Assembly: GCF_001668575.1 (NCBI RefSeq)
Contig: NZ_LZMD01000085.1
Span: 62,001 to 126,000 of the forward strand
Length of the DNA: 64,000 nt
Source of the DNA: Mycobacterium sp. 1164985.4
GTDB lineage: Bacteria; Actinomycetota; Actinomycetes; Mycobacteriales; Mycobacteriaceae
Direction: 5' to 3'
Positions 22,332 to 31,731 of this stretch are shown in pieces; position 1 is the stretch's first letter, and every line of letters starts with the position of its first letter. Under the pieces are notes generated by a model. It was given only the letters and a program-made list of their open reading frames with translations. It ran no database searches and had not been told where the DNA came from. The translations under genes and the position numbers were made by a program.

Positions 22332-22944
22332 CCGTCGTCTCCTCGCGCAAGCGCTCGTCGGAAGCCCACGGAACGCGGCACGAGTCGCCGGAGCCGAAGC
22401 CCTGCTCGGTGATTCCCAGTGCCGAGTACATCCGCGCCCGCATGTTCTCCACGCCGATCTGATACGTCAGCTCGATGACGCCGTCGTCGCCAAACCGCTT
22501 GCGAAGATCGTCGACCTGCTCATCGGTGACGGTGTGCGGGTCGGTGGTCATCGCGTCGGCATAGGCGATCGCGGCGCGCTCGTCGTCGGAGAACAGCGAC
22601 GAGGTCGCATAGTCCTCGATGTGCTTGAGCCGGTCGACGTCCAGGCCGTCGAGACGCTGCAGCATCGCGCCGAAGTCGACGCACCACGAGCAACCAACTG
22701 TGCGGGCGGTCCAGAAGACCGCGAGCTCGCGGACGCTCTTGGGCAGCTTTTTCGACCCGGATTGCAACATGCCTTCGTGCACCACGTTGGCGAGCATCAG
22801 CCTCGGGTGGTGCGCCGCCACGGCGAAGGGTTCGGGAACCTCACCGAACCGGCGCTTGGCGACCCGGTACAGGAGCTTGGTCAGCAGCGTCGCGCGCTGA
22901 GGGGGGAGGGGTTCGATGCGGGTTTTCTGTGCGTTTTCAGTCAT
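22300..22944 (-). CDS. Carboxymuconolactone decarboxylase / AhpD-family protein
   Basis: This 214-residue alpha-helical protein belongs to the CMD/AhpD group. The CxxC motif is in WTARTVGCSWCVDFGAM, preceded by a Glu-rich stretch (VRELAVFWTAR), consistent with a redox-active peroxidase-like site; the His of canonical AhpD is not evident. The C-terminus DDGVIELTYQIGVENMRARM is typical. The ATG at 22944 is chosen over an ATG six bases upstream because the ECF41-type promoter places the start of transcription at or two bases before it. Such genes are the usual regulatory target beside ECF41 sigma factors. The final 30 residues lie in a repeated DNA element. Confidence 0.85.
   Translation of the reverse strand: MTENAQKTRIEPLPPQRATLLTKLLYRVAKRRFGEVPEPFAVAAHHPRLMLANVVHEGMLQSGSKKLPKSVRELAVFWTARTVGCSWCVDFGAMLQRLDGLDVDRLKHIEDYATSSLFSDDERAAIAYADAMTTDPHTVTDEQVDDLRKRFGDDGVIELTYQIGVENMRARMYSALGITEQGFGSGDSCRVPWASDERLREETTATDDPSRVNR
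22338..22366. repeat. 29-base repeat copy A (partner at 27027-27055)
   Basis: This segment matches 27027-27055 at 26 of 29 positions. It contains GCGC-AA-GCGC, while the other copy has GCAC-AA-GTGC, so two of the three differences preserve base pairing. Here it lies in the 3' end of the CMD-family gene. Confidence 0.6.
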
Positions 22945-22952
22945 ACCCATTA

Positions 22953-22979
22953 GACGAAGCGGTCGACGGATGTGTGACA
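22953..22979 (-). promoter_or_regulatory. Predicted SigJ (ECF41) promoter of the CMD-family gene
   Basis: On the minus strand TGTCACA (22979-22973) is followed after 16 bases by CGTC (22956-22953). That is the ECF41 promoter consensus as I recall it (TGTCACA in -35, CGTC in -10). The ATG at 22944 lies nine bases after the -10, so the mRNA would have almost no leader. Confidence 0.65.
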
Positions 22980-23012
22980 GCCGAATGTGCGACATCGCGT
23001 CCGTGCTGGTGA

Positions 23013-23018
23013 CACGAT
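23013..23018 (+). promoter_or_regulatory. Weak -10 hexamer before the cyclase-ATPase gene
   Basis: CACGAT ends exactly six bases before the GTG at 23025, the leaderless spacing seen elsewhere in this window. The first base departs from TANNNT, so this is a tentative call. Confidence 0.3.
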
Positions 23019-23024
23019 GTTCAG

Positions 23025-26000
23025 GTGGACGCAGGACGGGGTCCGGCCGGCACAGCTACCGCCGGGGACCTTCGTTGCGCCGGATGCGAGGCACCGCTGG
23101 CAGCGACCGCGAAGTTCTGCAGTGAGTGTGGCGCCGCTGTCGTGCAATCCGGCCGATCCGCTGAGTACAAGCACGTCACGGTGTTGTTCGCCGACGTGGT
23201 GCGGTCCATGGACATCGCGGCGGCGCTCGGCGCAGAACGATTGCGCGAGATCATCACCGACCTCGTCGAGCGCTGCGCCGCGGTCATCCGTCGTTATGAC
23301 GGCACCGTTGACAAGTTCACCGGCGACGGCCTGATGGCGGTGTTCGGTGCGCCGGTGGCGTTAGAAGATCACGCCGCGAGCGCCTGCCTGGCGGCCCTGG
23401 GGCTACAGGAGGAGACCGAACGCCTCGCGGCCGACGTCGCGCGACACGACGGCGTCGAGCTCCGGGTGCGCGTCGGGCTGAACTCCGGCCGGGTCATCAC
23501 CGGTGAGATGGGTTCGGGCGCATTCGGTTACACCGCGATCGGCGAGCAGGTCGGCATAGCGCAACGCATGGAGGCGGTAGCCGCGCCCGGCGAGGTGATG
23601 CTCAGCGAGTCGACCGCGCGGCTGGTGGACGGCGTGGCCGTGCTCGGTGAGCCCGAGCGGGTCCGGATCAAGGGTGCTGACGAACCGGTTGCGGCTCGCC
23701 GGCTGATCAGCATCAACAGGGTGCACCGCCCCGATCGGCGCGACGAATCGAAGTTGGTCGGCCGACGGTGGGAGCTGGCGGCCGCCGAGGGGCTGCTCGA
23801 GGGCGCGATCGACGGCCACGGCGCCGTGGTCGGGTTGGTCGGACCGCCGGGTATCGGCAAGAGCCGGCTCGCGCGCGAGGTCGCGGCGCTGGCCGATCGG
23901 CGGGGCATCGAAGTGGTCCGCTCGTACTGCGAGTCGCACACCAAACAGGTCCCGTTCCATGCGCTGGCCGCGTTCCTGCGGGCGGGTACCGGCGTGGAGC
24001 GCCTCGACGCCGCCTCCGCGCGTGCCCGGCTCCGCGCAGCCCTCACCGATGTCGACGCCGAGGACGTGTTGCTGTTCGAGGATCTGCTGGGCATCGGCGA
24101 GCCGCATGCCGCGTCGGCGACCATCACCCCGGAGGCCAGGCGGCGGCGGCTGACCGCGATGGTCAACACTTACTGCCTGGCGCGCAAGATACCCGCGGTG
24201 TACGTCATCGAGGACGTGCATTGGATGGATGAGGTCAGTGAGTCGATGCTGGCGGACTTCCTGACGGTGGTCCCTCAGACCCACCTGCTGACGGTGATCA
24301 CGTATCGACCGGAGTACCAAGGGATTTTGACCAGGGTGCGAGGCGGGCACACCTTTACGCTGGCGCCACTTCGAAACGCGGATGTGCGCGCGATAGTCGA
24401 CGGCCTGCTCGGAGCCACCGATTCGGTCGGAGAGCTGCGGGAGACGATTTGCGAACGGGCGGCGGGCAATCCGCTGTTCGCCGAGGAGATGGTGCGCGAG
24501 CTCGCCGAGCGCGGCGTGCTCGACGGCGAGCCCGGACGGTATCGCAACGCGGCGGACGACGTCGATGTGAGCGTGCCCGCGACCCTGCAGACGACGATCG
24601 CGGCGCGCATCGACCGCCTGGACCCGAAGGCCAAGCGCACGCTCAGCGCCGGCGCCGTCGTCGGCGCGGAATTCGGATTGGATCTCGTGAGTGCGCTCGG
24701 GGTCGAGCCCGCGGTGGAGGATCTGCTCGAGGCGCAGCTCATCGAGCAGATCAGGTTCGGGCGTCGGCCCGAATTCGTGTTCCGCAATCCACTGATCCGC
24801 ACGGTGGCGCTCGAATCACAGCTGAGATCCGAACGCGCCGAACTGCATCGGCGCCTGGCGGCCGCCATCGAAGAGCGTGGCTCCGCGGGTGAGAACGCGG
24901 CGTTGATCGCCGAACACCTGGAAGCGGCCGGTGATCTGACGGCTGCCTACAACTGGCATCTGCGGGCAGCCACCTGGTCGATGCAGCGCGATGTCCGAGG
25001 CGCGCGGGCGGGTTGGGAGCGCGCCGCGCAAGCCGCCGACGCGCTGCCCCTCGAGGACCCGAACCGCACGGCCCTGCGCATCGTGCCGAAGACGATGCTG
25101 TGCATGTCGACATGGCGGGTCGGCGGGGGCCTGGCCGACACGGGATTCGAAGAACTCAGGGAACTGTGTGAGGGTTCCGGTGACGACCTGTCGCTCGCGA
25201 TCGGAATGTACGGCCAGATCGCGTTGCTGAGTTTTCAGCATCGCCACCGGGAAGCATCCACGCTGGCGTCCGAGCAATTCGAATTGCTCCAGGGATGCGA
25301 CGGTGCGGTGAGGGCGCTCACCTACATCCATGCGGGAGCGATGGCGAAGGTTCTCGCGGGGGAGGCGCGGGAGGCGCGTCACATCGCGGATTGGGCGGCC
25401 GGACTGCTCGAGGGTTACACCGGCGCCGACATGAGCAACGAGCAGATCGGCACGGCTCTGGCGACGGCGTTGATCTGGGGATCGGTCGCCAAATGCGTCC
25501 TCGGCGAGCCCGACTGGCTGCAGAGTGCACGCCGCAGTGCCGCGCTGGAGCGCGAGTTTCACCCGGTCGGCGCGACTTTGGTCTTCATCATCGGCATCGG
25601 CTACTCGTTCGGTATCCACACAAAGGCCATCGTTCCGGACGATCGCGCCGTCGCAGACACGGAGGAGGCTGTTCGGAAGGGACGGGAGATCGGCGACGAC
25701 CTCGCGCTGGCCACCGCTTGTTCGGCCCTGGGTCTGGTTCTCACCTCGCAGGCGACGGAAGCCGAGCGGCGACGTGGATTCGAGGTACTCCAGGAGTCGC
25801 GCGACCTGTACGAACGCAGCTCGATTTTCGCGCCCGCGGTCATCCCGAGAATCCGGATCGCCGAGATCACCGCTGTCTCAGGCGATCTCGACGGCGCGAT
25901 CGAGGACCTGAAATCGCTCCTCGACACGCTTGTGCGAGGCGAGGAGAGAGTTCTGCGCGTGGAGGCCACCGCTGTTCTGGTGGAGTCGCTGCTTCGGCGA

Positions 26001-26237
26001 TGCGGACCCGACGATCTCCGCGATGCGGCCGAGCAGATCGACCGGTTGGCGGACACGCCGACCGACCCCGGAATCGTGGTCAACGAGATCCAGCTGCTGC
26101 GCATGCGTGCCCGGCTGGCCCGCGCCCGAGGCGACGACAGCGGCTATCGCGACCTCGTGGAGCGTTATCGATCCTTGGCGGTATCGCTCGGCTTCGCCGG
26201 ACACATCGAGATCGCCGACGCGATGCGTGGTTCCTAG
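23025..26237 (+). CDS. Class III nucleotide cyclase-AAA ATPase-TPR signalling protein
   Basis: This 1070-residue multidomain protein has, in order: a zinc ribbon (C18xxC21, C32xxC35); a class III cyclase catalytic domain (about 48-232); a P-loop ATPase domain with GPPGIGKSR (Walker A, about 272-281) and VYVIEDVHW (Walker B, 392-400); then helical TPR-like repeats to the end. Metal-binding Asp57 (LFADVV) and Asp101 (KFTGDG) and the base-selecting Lys97 are present, with Thr170 at the usual Asp position. The transition-state Asn is replaced by Gly177 in GEQVGIAQR, while Arg181 remains, so cyclase activity is doubtful or altered. It lacks the LuxR HTH of some relatives. The GTG at 23025 starts the frame; the stop overlaps sdhB by four bases. 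Confidence 0.88.
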   Translation: MDAGRGPAGTATAGDLRCAGCEAPLAATAKFCSECGAAVVQSGRSAEYKHVTVLFADVVRSMDIAAALGAERLREIITDLVERCAAVIRRYDGTVDKFTGDGLMAVFGAPVALEDHAASACLAALGLQEETERLAADVARHDGVELRVRVGLNSGRVITGEMGSGAFGYTAIGEQVGIAQRMEAVAAPGEVMLSESTARLVDGVAVLGEPERVRIKGADEPVAARRLISINRVHRPDRRDESKLVGRRWELAAAEGLLEGAIDGHGAVVGLVGPPGIGKSRLAREVAALADRRGIEVVRSYCESHTKQVPFHALAAFLRAGTGVERLDAASARARLRAALTDVDAEDVLLFEDLLGIGEPHAASATITPEARRRRLTAMVNTYCLARKIPAVYVIEDVHWMDEVSESMLADFLTVVPQTHLLTVITYRPEYQGILTRVRGGHTFTLAPLRNADVRAIVDGLLGATDSVGELRETICERAAGNPLFAEEMVRELAERGVLDGEPGRYRNAADDVDVSVPATLQTTIAARIDRLDPKAKRTLSAGAVVGAEFGLDLVSALGVEPAVEDLLEAQLIEQIRFGRRPEFVFRNPLIRTVALESQLRSERAELHRRLAAAIEERGSAGENAALIAEHLEAAGDLTAAYNWHLRAATWSMQRDVRGARAGWERAAQAADALPLEDPNRTALRIVPKTMLCMSTWRVGGGLADTGFEELRELCEGSGDDLSLAIGMYGQIALLSFQHRHREASTLASEQFELLQGCDGAVRALTYIHAGAMAKVLAGEAREARHIADWAAGLLEGYTGADMSNEQIGTALATALIWGSVAKCVLGEPDWLQSARRSAALEREFHPVGATLVFIIGIGYSFGIHTKAIVPDDRAVADTEEAVRKGREIGDDLALATACSALGLVLTSQATEAERRRGFEVLQESRDLYERSSIFAPAVIPRIRIAEITAVSGDLDGAIEDLKSLLDTLVRGEERVLRVEATAVLVESLLRRCGPDDLRDAAEQIDRLADTPTDPGIVVNEIQLLRMRARLARARGDDSGYRDLVERYRSLAVSLGFAGHIEIADAMRGS

Positions 26238-27025
26238 CGCGCGAACATCAACGCGCGCTTGACCTCCTGGATCGCCTGCGTGACCTGGATGCCGCGCGGG
26301 CACGACTCGGTGCAGTTGAACGTCGTGCGGCAGCGCCACACCCCATCAACCTCGTTGAGGATGTCGAGCCGTTCGGCGGCCGCCTCGTCGCGGCTGTCGA
26401 AGATGAACCGGTGTGCGTTGACGATCGCGGCGGGGCCGAAGTACGACCCCTCGCTCCAGTAGATCGGGCAGCTCGTCGTGCAGCACGCGCACAGAATGCA
26501 CTTCGTGGTGTCGTCGTAGCGGGCCCGGTCGGTCTGGCTCTGAATGCGTTCACGCGTAGGGGGATTGCCGCTGGTGACCAAGTACGGCTTGATGGCGCGG
26601 TAGGCGTCGAAGAACGGCTCCATGTCGACCACGAGGTCCTTCTCCACGGGCAGCCCGCGGATCGGCTCGATGGTGATCGTCAGCTGCTTGTTGGGGTTCT
26701 TCGGCAGCATGTCGCGCATCAGCACCTTGCACGCCAGCCGGTTGACACCGTTGATGCGCATCGCATCCGAACCGCACACACCGTGTGCGCAGGACCGTCG
26801 GAACGTGAGAGTGCCGTCCAGATACCACTTCACGTAGTGCAGCAGATTGAGCAGCCGGTCGGTGGGCAGGCATGGAACGCGAAAGCTCTGCCAGCCACCC
26901 GAATCCGCGTACGCATCGGGATTCTCCGGATTGAACCGGGCGATCTTCAGCGTCACCATCACCGCGCCCTCGGGTACGGGCGGCAGTTCGGGATCCTTGG
27001 TATCGACCTCAGGCGCTAGGGTCAT
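26234..27025 (-). CDS. sdhB: Succinate dehydrogenase iron-sulfur subunit SdhB
   Basis: This 263-residue subunit carries three iron-sulfur clusters and passes electrons from FAD to quinone. The [2Fe-2S] ligands are in RRSCAHGVCGSDA and a later Cys; the C-x2-C-x2-C-x3-C pattern CILCACCTTSCPIYW and the final CTESCPRGIQV hold the other clusters. The ATG at 27025 is favoured because GAGGAG lies three bases upstream; an in-frame start 12 bases earlier would consume that site. It is the last gene of sdhCDAB, 36 bases after sdhA, and that gap contains copy B of the 29-base repeat that also supplies the ribosome site. Confidence 0.96.
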   Translation of the reverse strand: MTLAPEVDTKDPELPPVPEGAVMVTLKIARFNPENPDAYADSGGWQSFRVPCLPTDRLLNLLHYVKWYLDGTLTFRRSCAHGVCGSDAMRINGVNRLACKVLMRDMLPKNPNKQLTITIEPIRGLPVEKDLVVDMEPFFDAYRAIKPYLVTSGNPPTRERIQSQTDRARYDDTTKCILCACCTTSCPIYWSEGSYFGPAAIVNAHRFIFDSRDEAAAERLDILNEVDGVWRCRTTFNCTESCPRGIQVTQAIQEVKRALMFAR

Positions 27026-27026
27026 T

Positions 27027-27055
27027 TCTCCTCGCACAAGTGCTCGTCGGGAGCC
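27027..27055. repeat. 29-base repeat copy B in the sdhA-sdhB gap
   Basis: This is the partner of 22338-22366, with 26 of 29 positions identical. It fills nearly all of the 36-base gap. On the minus strand its end gives the GAGGAG ribosome site of sdhB, while its centre can form a small GCAC-AA-GTGC hairpin. Confidence 0.6.
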
Positions 27056-27061
27056 ATTTGA

Positions 27062-28816
<1,755 letters not shown>

Positions 28817-28829
28817 GTAAAGCTCCCGC

Positions 28830-29321
28830 TTACGTAATGTTCGCGTCGAAGGTGACCAACACGTAGCTGCCCAGCACCAAGGTGAATCCGGTTGCCAGCA
28901 GCAGCACCGAGTTCAGCCAGAATTTCGTGGTGTTTTTGCGTGCGTAGTCGCCGATGATGGTCCGCAGGCCGTTGGCCCCGTGCAGCTGGGCCAGCCACAG
29001 CAGCGCCATGTCCCAGATCTGCCAGAACGGTGACGCCCAGCGTTGCGCGACATAGTTGAAGTCGATGCGGTAGACCCCGTCCTGCCACATCAGCATCACG
29101 AACAGGTGGCCCAGCGCCAGGAAGACCAGCGCCACACCCGAGAACCGCATGAACAGCCAGGCGTACTTCTCGAAGTAGGGGATACCGCGCGGCCGGCGCG
29201 GCGCACGCGGGTGGTCCAGGCTGGCCGGCCTGTCGTGCTCCTTCTCCATCACCGGGGCGATGCGGCCCTCGCGGTGGTGCGGTGTCCAGGCCCCCTGCGG
29301 CCCGCCGGCTGGCGCGCTCAC
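28830..29321 (-). CDS. sdhD: Succinate dehydrogenase membrane anchor subunit SdhD
   Basis: This 163-residue membrane anchor has three hydrophobic helices at about residues 56-78, 94-118 and 136-158. The His in VFLALGHLFVMLMW is a likely heme b ligand. A hydrophilic N-terminal extension of about 50 residues with a Pro/Arg-rich stretch (HPRAPRRPRGIPYFEKYAW) precedes the first helix. The start is the GTG at 29321, which overlaps the sdhC stop as GTGA; this choice follows from the tight overlap and no better start inside. With SdhC it forms the quinone site of complex II. Confidence 0.92.
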   Translation of the reverse strand: MSAPAGGPQGAWTPHHREGRIAPVMEKEHDRPASLDHPRAPRRPRGIPYFEKYAWLFMRFSGVALVFLALGHLFVMLMWQDGVYRIDFNYVAQRWASPFWQIWDMALLWLAQLHGANGLRTIIGDYARKNTTKFWLNSVLLLATGFTLVLGSYVLVTFDANIT

Positions 29322-29749
29322 AGGAACCGCTCCGCCATGTGCATGCCGATGATGCCCAGCGACGGGATGAACACCGCCAGGAAGATCCCGACCACGATCC
29401 ACAGCATCACGCGCTGGTAGCGCGCCCCGTGCTGCCAGAAGTCGATGAGGATCACGCGGATGCCGTTCAGGGCGTGGTAGAGCACCGCGACCACCAAACC
29501 GATCTCCATCAATCCGATCAGCGGGGTCTTGTAGGTCTCGATGACCTCGTTGTAGGCCTGCGGGCTGACCCGGACCAGTGCGGTGTCGAGCACGTGAACG
29601 AACAGGAAGAAGAAGATCGTCGCACCGGTGATGCGGTGCAGCACCCAGGACCACATGGCGGGATCGCCACGGTAAAGGGTTCGCCTGCGCGGCCGCGACC
29701 GCGGAGCCGCGGAGGCTCCGGGCGGTCCCCCGGAAATCTGAGTACTCAT
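29318..29749 (-). CDS. sdhC: Succinate dehydrogenase cytochrome b subunit SdhC
   Basis: This 143-residue membrane subunit is recognised by the SdhC signature HRITGATIFFFLFVHVLDTA, where the second His is the probable heme ligand, and by HALNGIRVILIDF near residue 94. Three hydrophobic helices are visible. A GGAGG ribosome site lies four bases before the ATG at 29749. It is the first gene of sdhCDAB, so the operon promoter lies in the 243-base divergent region with cdd, which contains the inverted repeat at 29864-29885. Confidence 0.94.
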   Translation of the reverse strand: MSTQISGGPPGASAAPRSRPRRRTLYRGDPAMWSWVLHRITGATIFFFLFVHVLDTALVRVSPQAYNEVIETYKTPLIGLMEIGLVVAVLYHALNGIRVILIDFWQHGARYQRVMLWIVVGIFLAVFIPSLGIIGMHMAERFL

Positions 29750-29863
29750 CTGGCCTCCAACGCCTTCGGTGGACGATTGGGCTCTGGAGCTGCACCGGGT
29801 GACGTTCGGTCCGGTTCGCGCACTTCACCCAAACCTCGGGGCGAGCCTAATCCCAGTCGTACT

Positions 29864-29885
29864 GCTAAACGAACTACGGTTTAGC
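29864..29885. promoter_or_regulatory. Inverted repeat in the sdhC / cdd divergent region
   Basis: GCTAAAC-N8-GTTTAGC has perfect seven-base arms and sits 115 bases from sdhC and 108 from cdd. It is the strongest operator-like site in this intergenic stretch. The regulator is unknown. Confidence 0.5.
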
Positions 29886-29992
29886 GGTCGATGTCTTGAA
29901 AAACGCCGAAGTTAGGGTTACCTATTCCGTTTGCGGGCTTCGCACAGGGGACATCGGAATGCATTCAGAACCGCTATGGCGAGGGTGGCGCG

Positions 29993-30415
29993 ATGTCGGA
30001 TATTGACTGGAATATGTTGCGGCAGAAGGCAACTGAGGCGACGGCCGGCGCCTATGCGCCGTATTCGGGCTTCCCGGTCGGTGCGGCGGCGCTGGTCGAC
30101 GATGGTCGGTCGGTCACCGGTTGCAATGTGGAAAATGTCTCATATGGCCTAGGTCTCTGTGCGGAGTGCGCAGTGGTCTGCAACCTGCATTCGAGCGGCG
30201 GTGGCCGGCTGGTCGCACTGTCGTGCGTCGACGCCGCCGGGGAACTGCTGATGCCGTGCGGCCGGTGCCGGCAGGTGCTGCTGGAACATGGAGGACCTCA
30301 GATGCTCATCGACCACCTCCGCGGTCCGCGCGCGCTGGCCGAGCTCCTGCCCGACGCGTTCGGCCCCGCCGACCTGGCACGGCGCGGCCGACTGCCGGGC
30401 GAGGAATCTCCGTGA
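29993..30415 (+). CDS. cdd: Cytidine deaminase
   Basis: This 140-residue zinc enzyme deaminates cytidine and deoxycytidine to uridine and deoxyuridine. The tetrameric-type active site is seen as GLCAECAVVCNL (zinc Cys and proton-shuttle Glu) and PCGRCRQVLLEH (two further zinc Cys); YAPYSGFPVGAA and GCNVENVSYG complete the substrate pocket. A GAGGGTGG stretch precedes the ATG. Its stop overlaps the GTG of deoA (GTGA), and add follows, giving a nucleoside-salvage operon. Confidence 0.95.
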   Translation: MSDIDWNMLRQKATEATAGAYAPYSGFPVGAAALVDDGRSVTGCNVENVSYGLGLCAECAVVCNLHSSGGGRLVALSCVDAAGELLMPCGRCRQVLLEHGGPQMLIDHLRGPRALAELLPDAFGPADLARRGRLPGEESP

Positions 30416-31719
30416 CGCAGTTCACATTTGACGCGCCCACCGTCATCCGGGTGAAGCGCGACGGCGGGGAGCTCTCCGACGCGGCGATCGACTGGATGAT
30501 CGACGCCTACACCCACGGCCGGGTGGCCGACGAGCAGATGTCGGCGTTGTTGATGGCGATCTTCCTGCGTGGCATGACTGCGGCCGAGATCGCCCGGTGG
30601 ACGGCGGCGATGGTGGACTCCGGCGAGCGGCTGGACTTTACAGATCTTCGTCGCGATGGAAAGCCACTGGCGTTGGTGGACAAGCATTCCACCGGTGGGG
30701 TGGGCGACAAGATCACCATCCCGCTGGTACCCGTGGTGATGGCGTGCGGCGGTGCGGTGCCGCAGGCGGCGGGGCGCGGACTCGGTCACACCGGCGGCAC
30801 CCTCGACAAGCTCGAGTCCATATCCGGTTTCACCGCCGAGATCTCCAAACATCAGATCCGCGAACAGCTTTGCGATATGGGTGCCGCCATATTCGCCGCG
30901 GGGGAGCTGGCCCCTGCCGACCGGAAGATCTACGCGCTGCGCGACATCACGGCGACCACCGAGTCGCTGCCGCTGATCGCGAGCTCGGTGATGAGCAAGA
31001 AGATCGCCGAGGGCGCCCGCGCGCTGGTGCTCGACACCAAGGTCGGCTCGGGTGCGTTCCTGAAGACGGAGGAGGAGTCGCGCGAGCTGGCCCGCACGAT
31101 GGTCGAGCTGGGCACGGCGCACGGCCTGGCCACCAGGGCGGTGTTGACCGACATGTCCACCCCGCTGGGTCGTGCAGTGGGCAACGCAGTCGAGGTGGCC
31201 GAATCGCTCGAGGTGCTCGCCGGGGGTGGCCCGGCCGACGTGGTGGAGCTGATGCTGACGCTGGCCGCCGAGATGCTCGACGCCGCGGGTATCGACGGCG
31301 TCGACCCGGCACAGACGTTGCAGGACGGCTCGGCGATGGACCGGTTCCGTGAGCTCGTCGCGGCGCAGGGCGGCGATCTGACTGCGGACCTGCCGGTCGG
31401 CCCTCACGCCGAGACCGTCACCGCGCCGCGCGATGGCAGGATGGAGAGCATCGACGCGATGGCGGTGGGTATGGCGGTGTGGCGGCTCGGAGCGGGACGT
31501 TCGGCTCCCGGTGAGCGTGTGCAGCCCGGCGCCGGGCTGCACCTCCACCGAAAAGTTGGCGAACCGGTGAGCGCAGGCGAGCCGCTGTTCACGCTGTACA
31601 CCGAGACCCCCGACCGCTTCGAAGGGGCGATCGCCGAACTGGACGGCGGCTGGTCCGTCGGCGACGCCGCACCGCCGCCGCGGCCGTTGATCATCGACCG
31701 AATCACGAGTGGAGACTGA
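30412..31719 (+). CDS. deoA: Thymidine / pyrimidine-nucleoside phosphorylase
   Basis: This 435-residue enzyme cleaves thymidine or uridine with phosphate to the free base and (deoxy)ribose-1-phosphate. The glycosyltransferase family 3 signature appears as DKHSTGGVGDKITIPLVP; further motifs are GRGLGHTGGTLDKLESI and LVLDTKVGSGAFLKT. The GTG at 30412 is chosen since it overlaps the cdd stop and gives the family start FDAPTVIRVKRDG. It is the middle gene of cdd-deoA-add. Confidence 0.95.
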   Translation: MTQFTFDAPTVIRVKRDGGELSDAAIDWMIDAYTHGRVADEQMSALLMAIFLRGMTAAEIARWTAAMVDSGERLDFTDLRRDGKPLALVDKHSTGGVGDKITIPLVPVVMACGGAVPQAAGRGLGHTGGTLDKLESISGFTAEISKHQIREQLCDMGAAIFAAGELAPADRKIYALRDITATTESLPLIASSVMSKKIAEGARALVLDTKVGSGAFLKTEEESRELARTMVELGTAHGLATRAVLTDMSTPLGRAVGNAVEVAESLEVLAGGGPADVVELMLTLAAEMLDAAGIDGVDPAQTLQDGSAMDRFRELVAAQGGDLTADLPVGPHAETVTAPRDGRMESIDAMAVGMAVWRLGAGRSAPGERVQPGAGLHLHRKVGEPVSAGEPLFTLYTETPDRFEGAIAELDGGWSVGDAAPPPRPLIIDRITSGD

Positions 31720-31731
31720 CCGGAGAGCGAC

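Noticed and set aside
29909-29922. TTAGG-GTTA-CCTA near cdd as an IdeR iron box
   Set aside because: The IdeR box has its TTAGG and CCTAA ends nine bases apart within a 19-base palindrome. Here the gap is four bases and the outer half-sites are missing.
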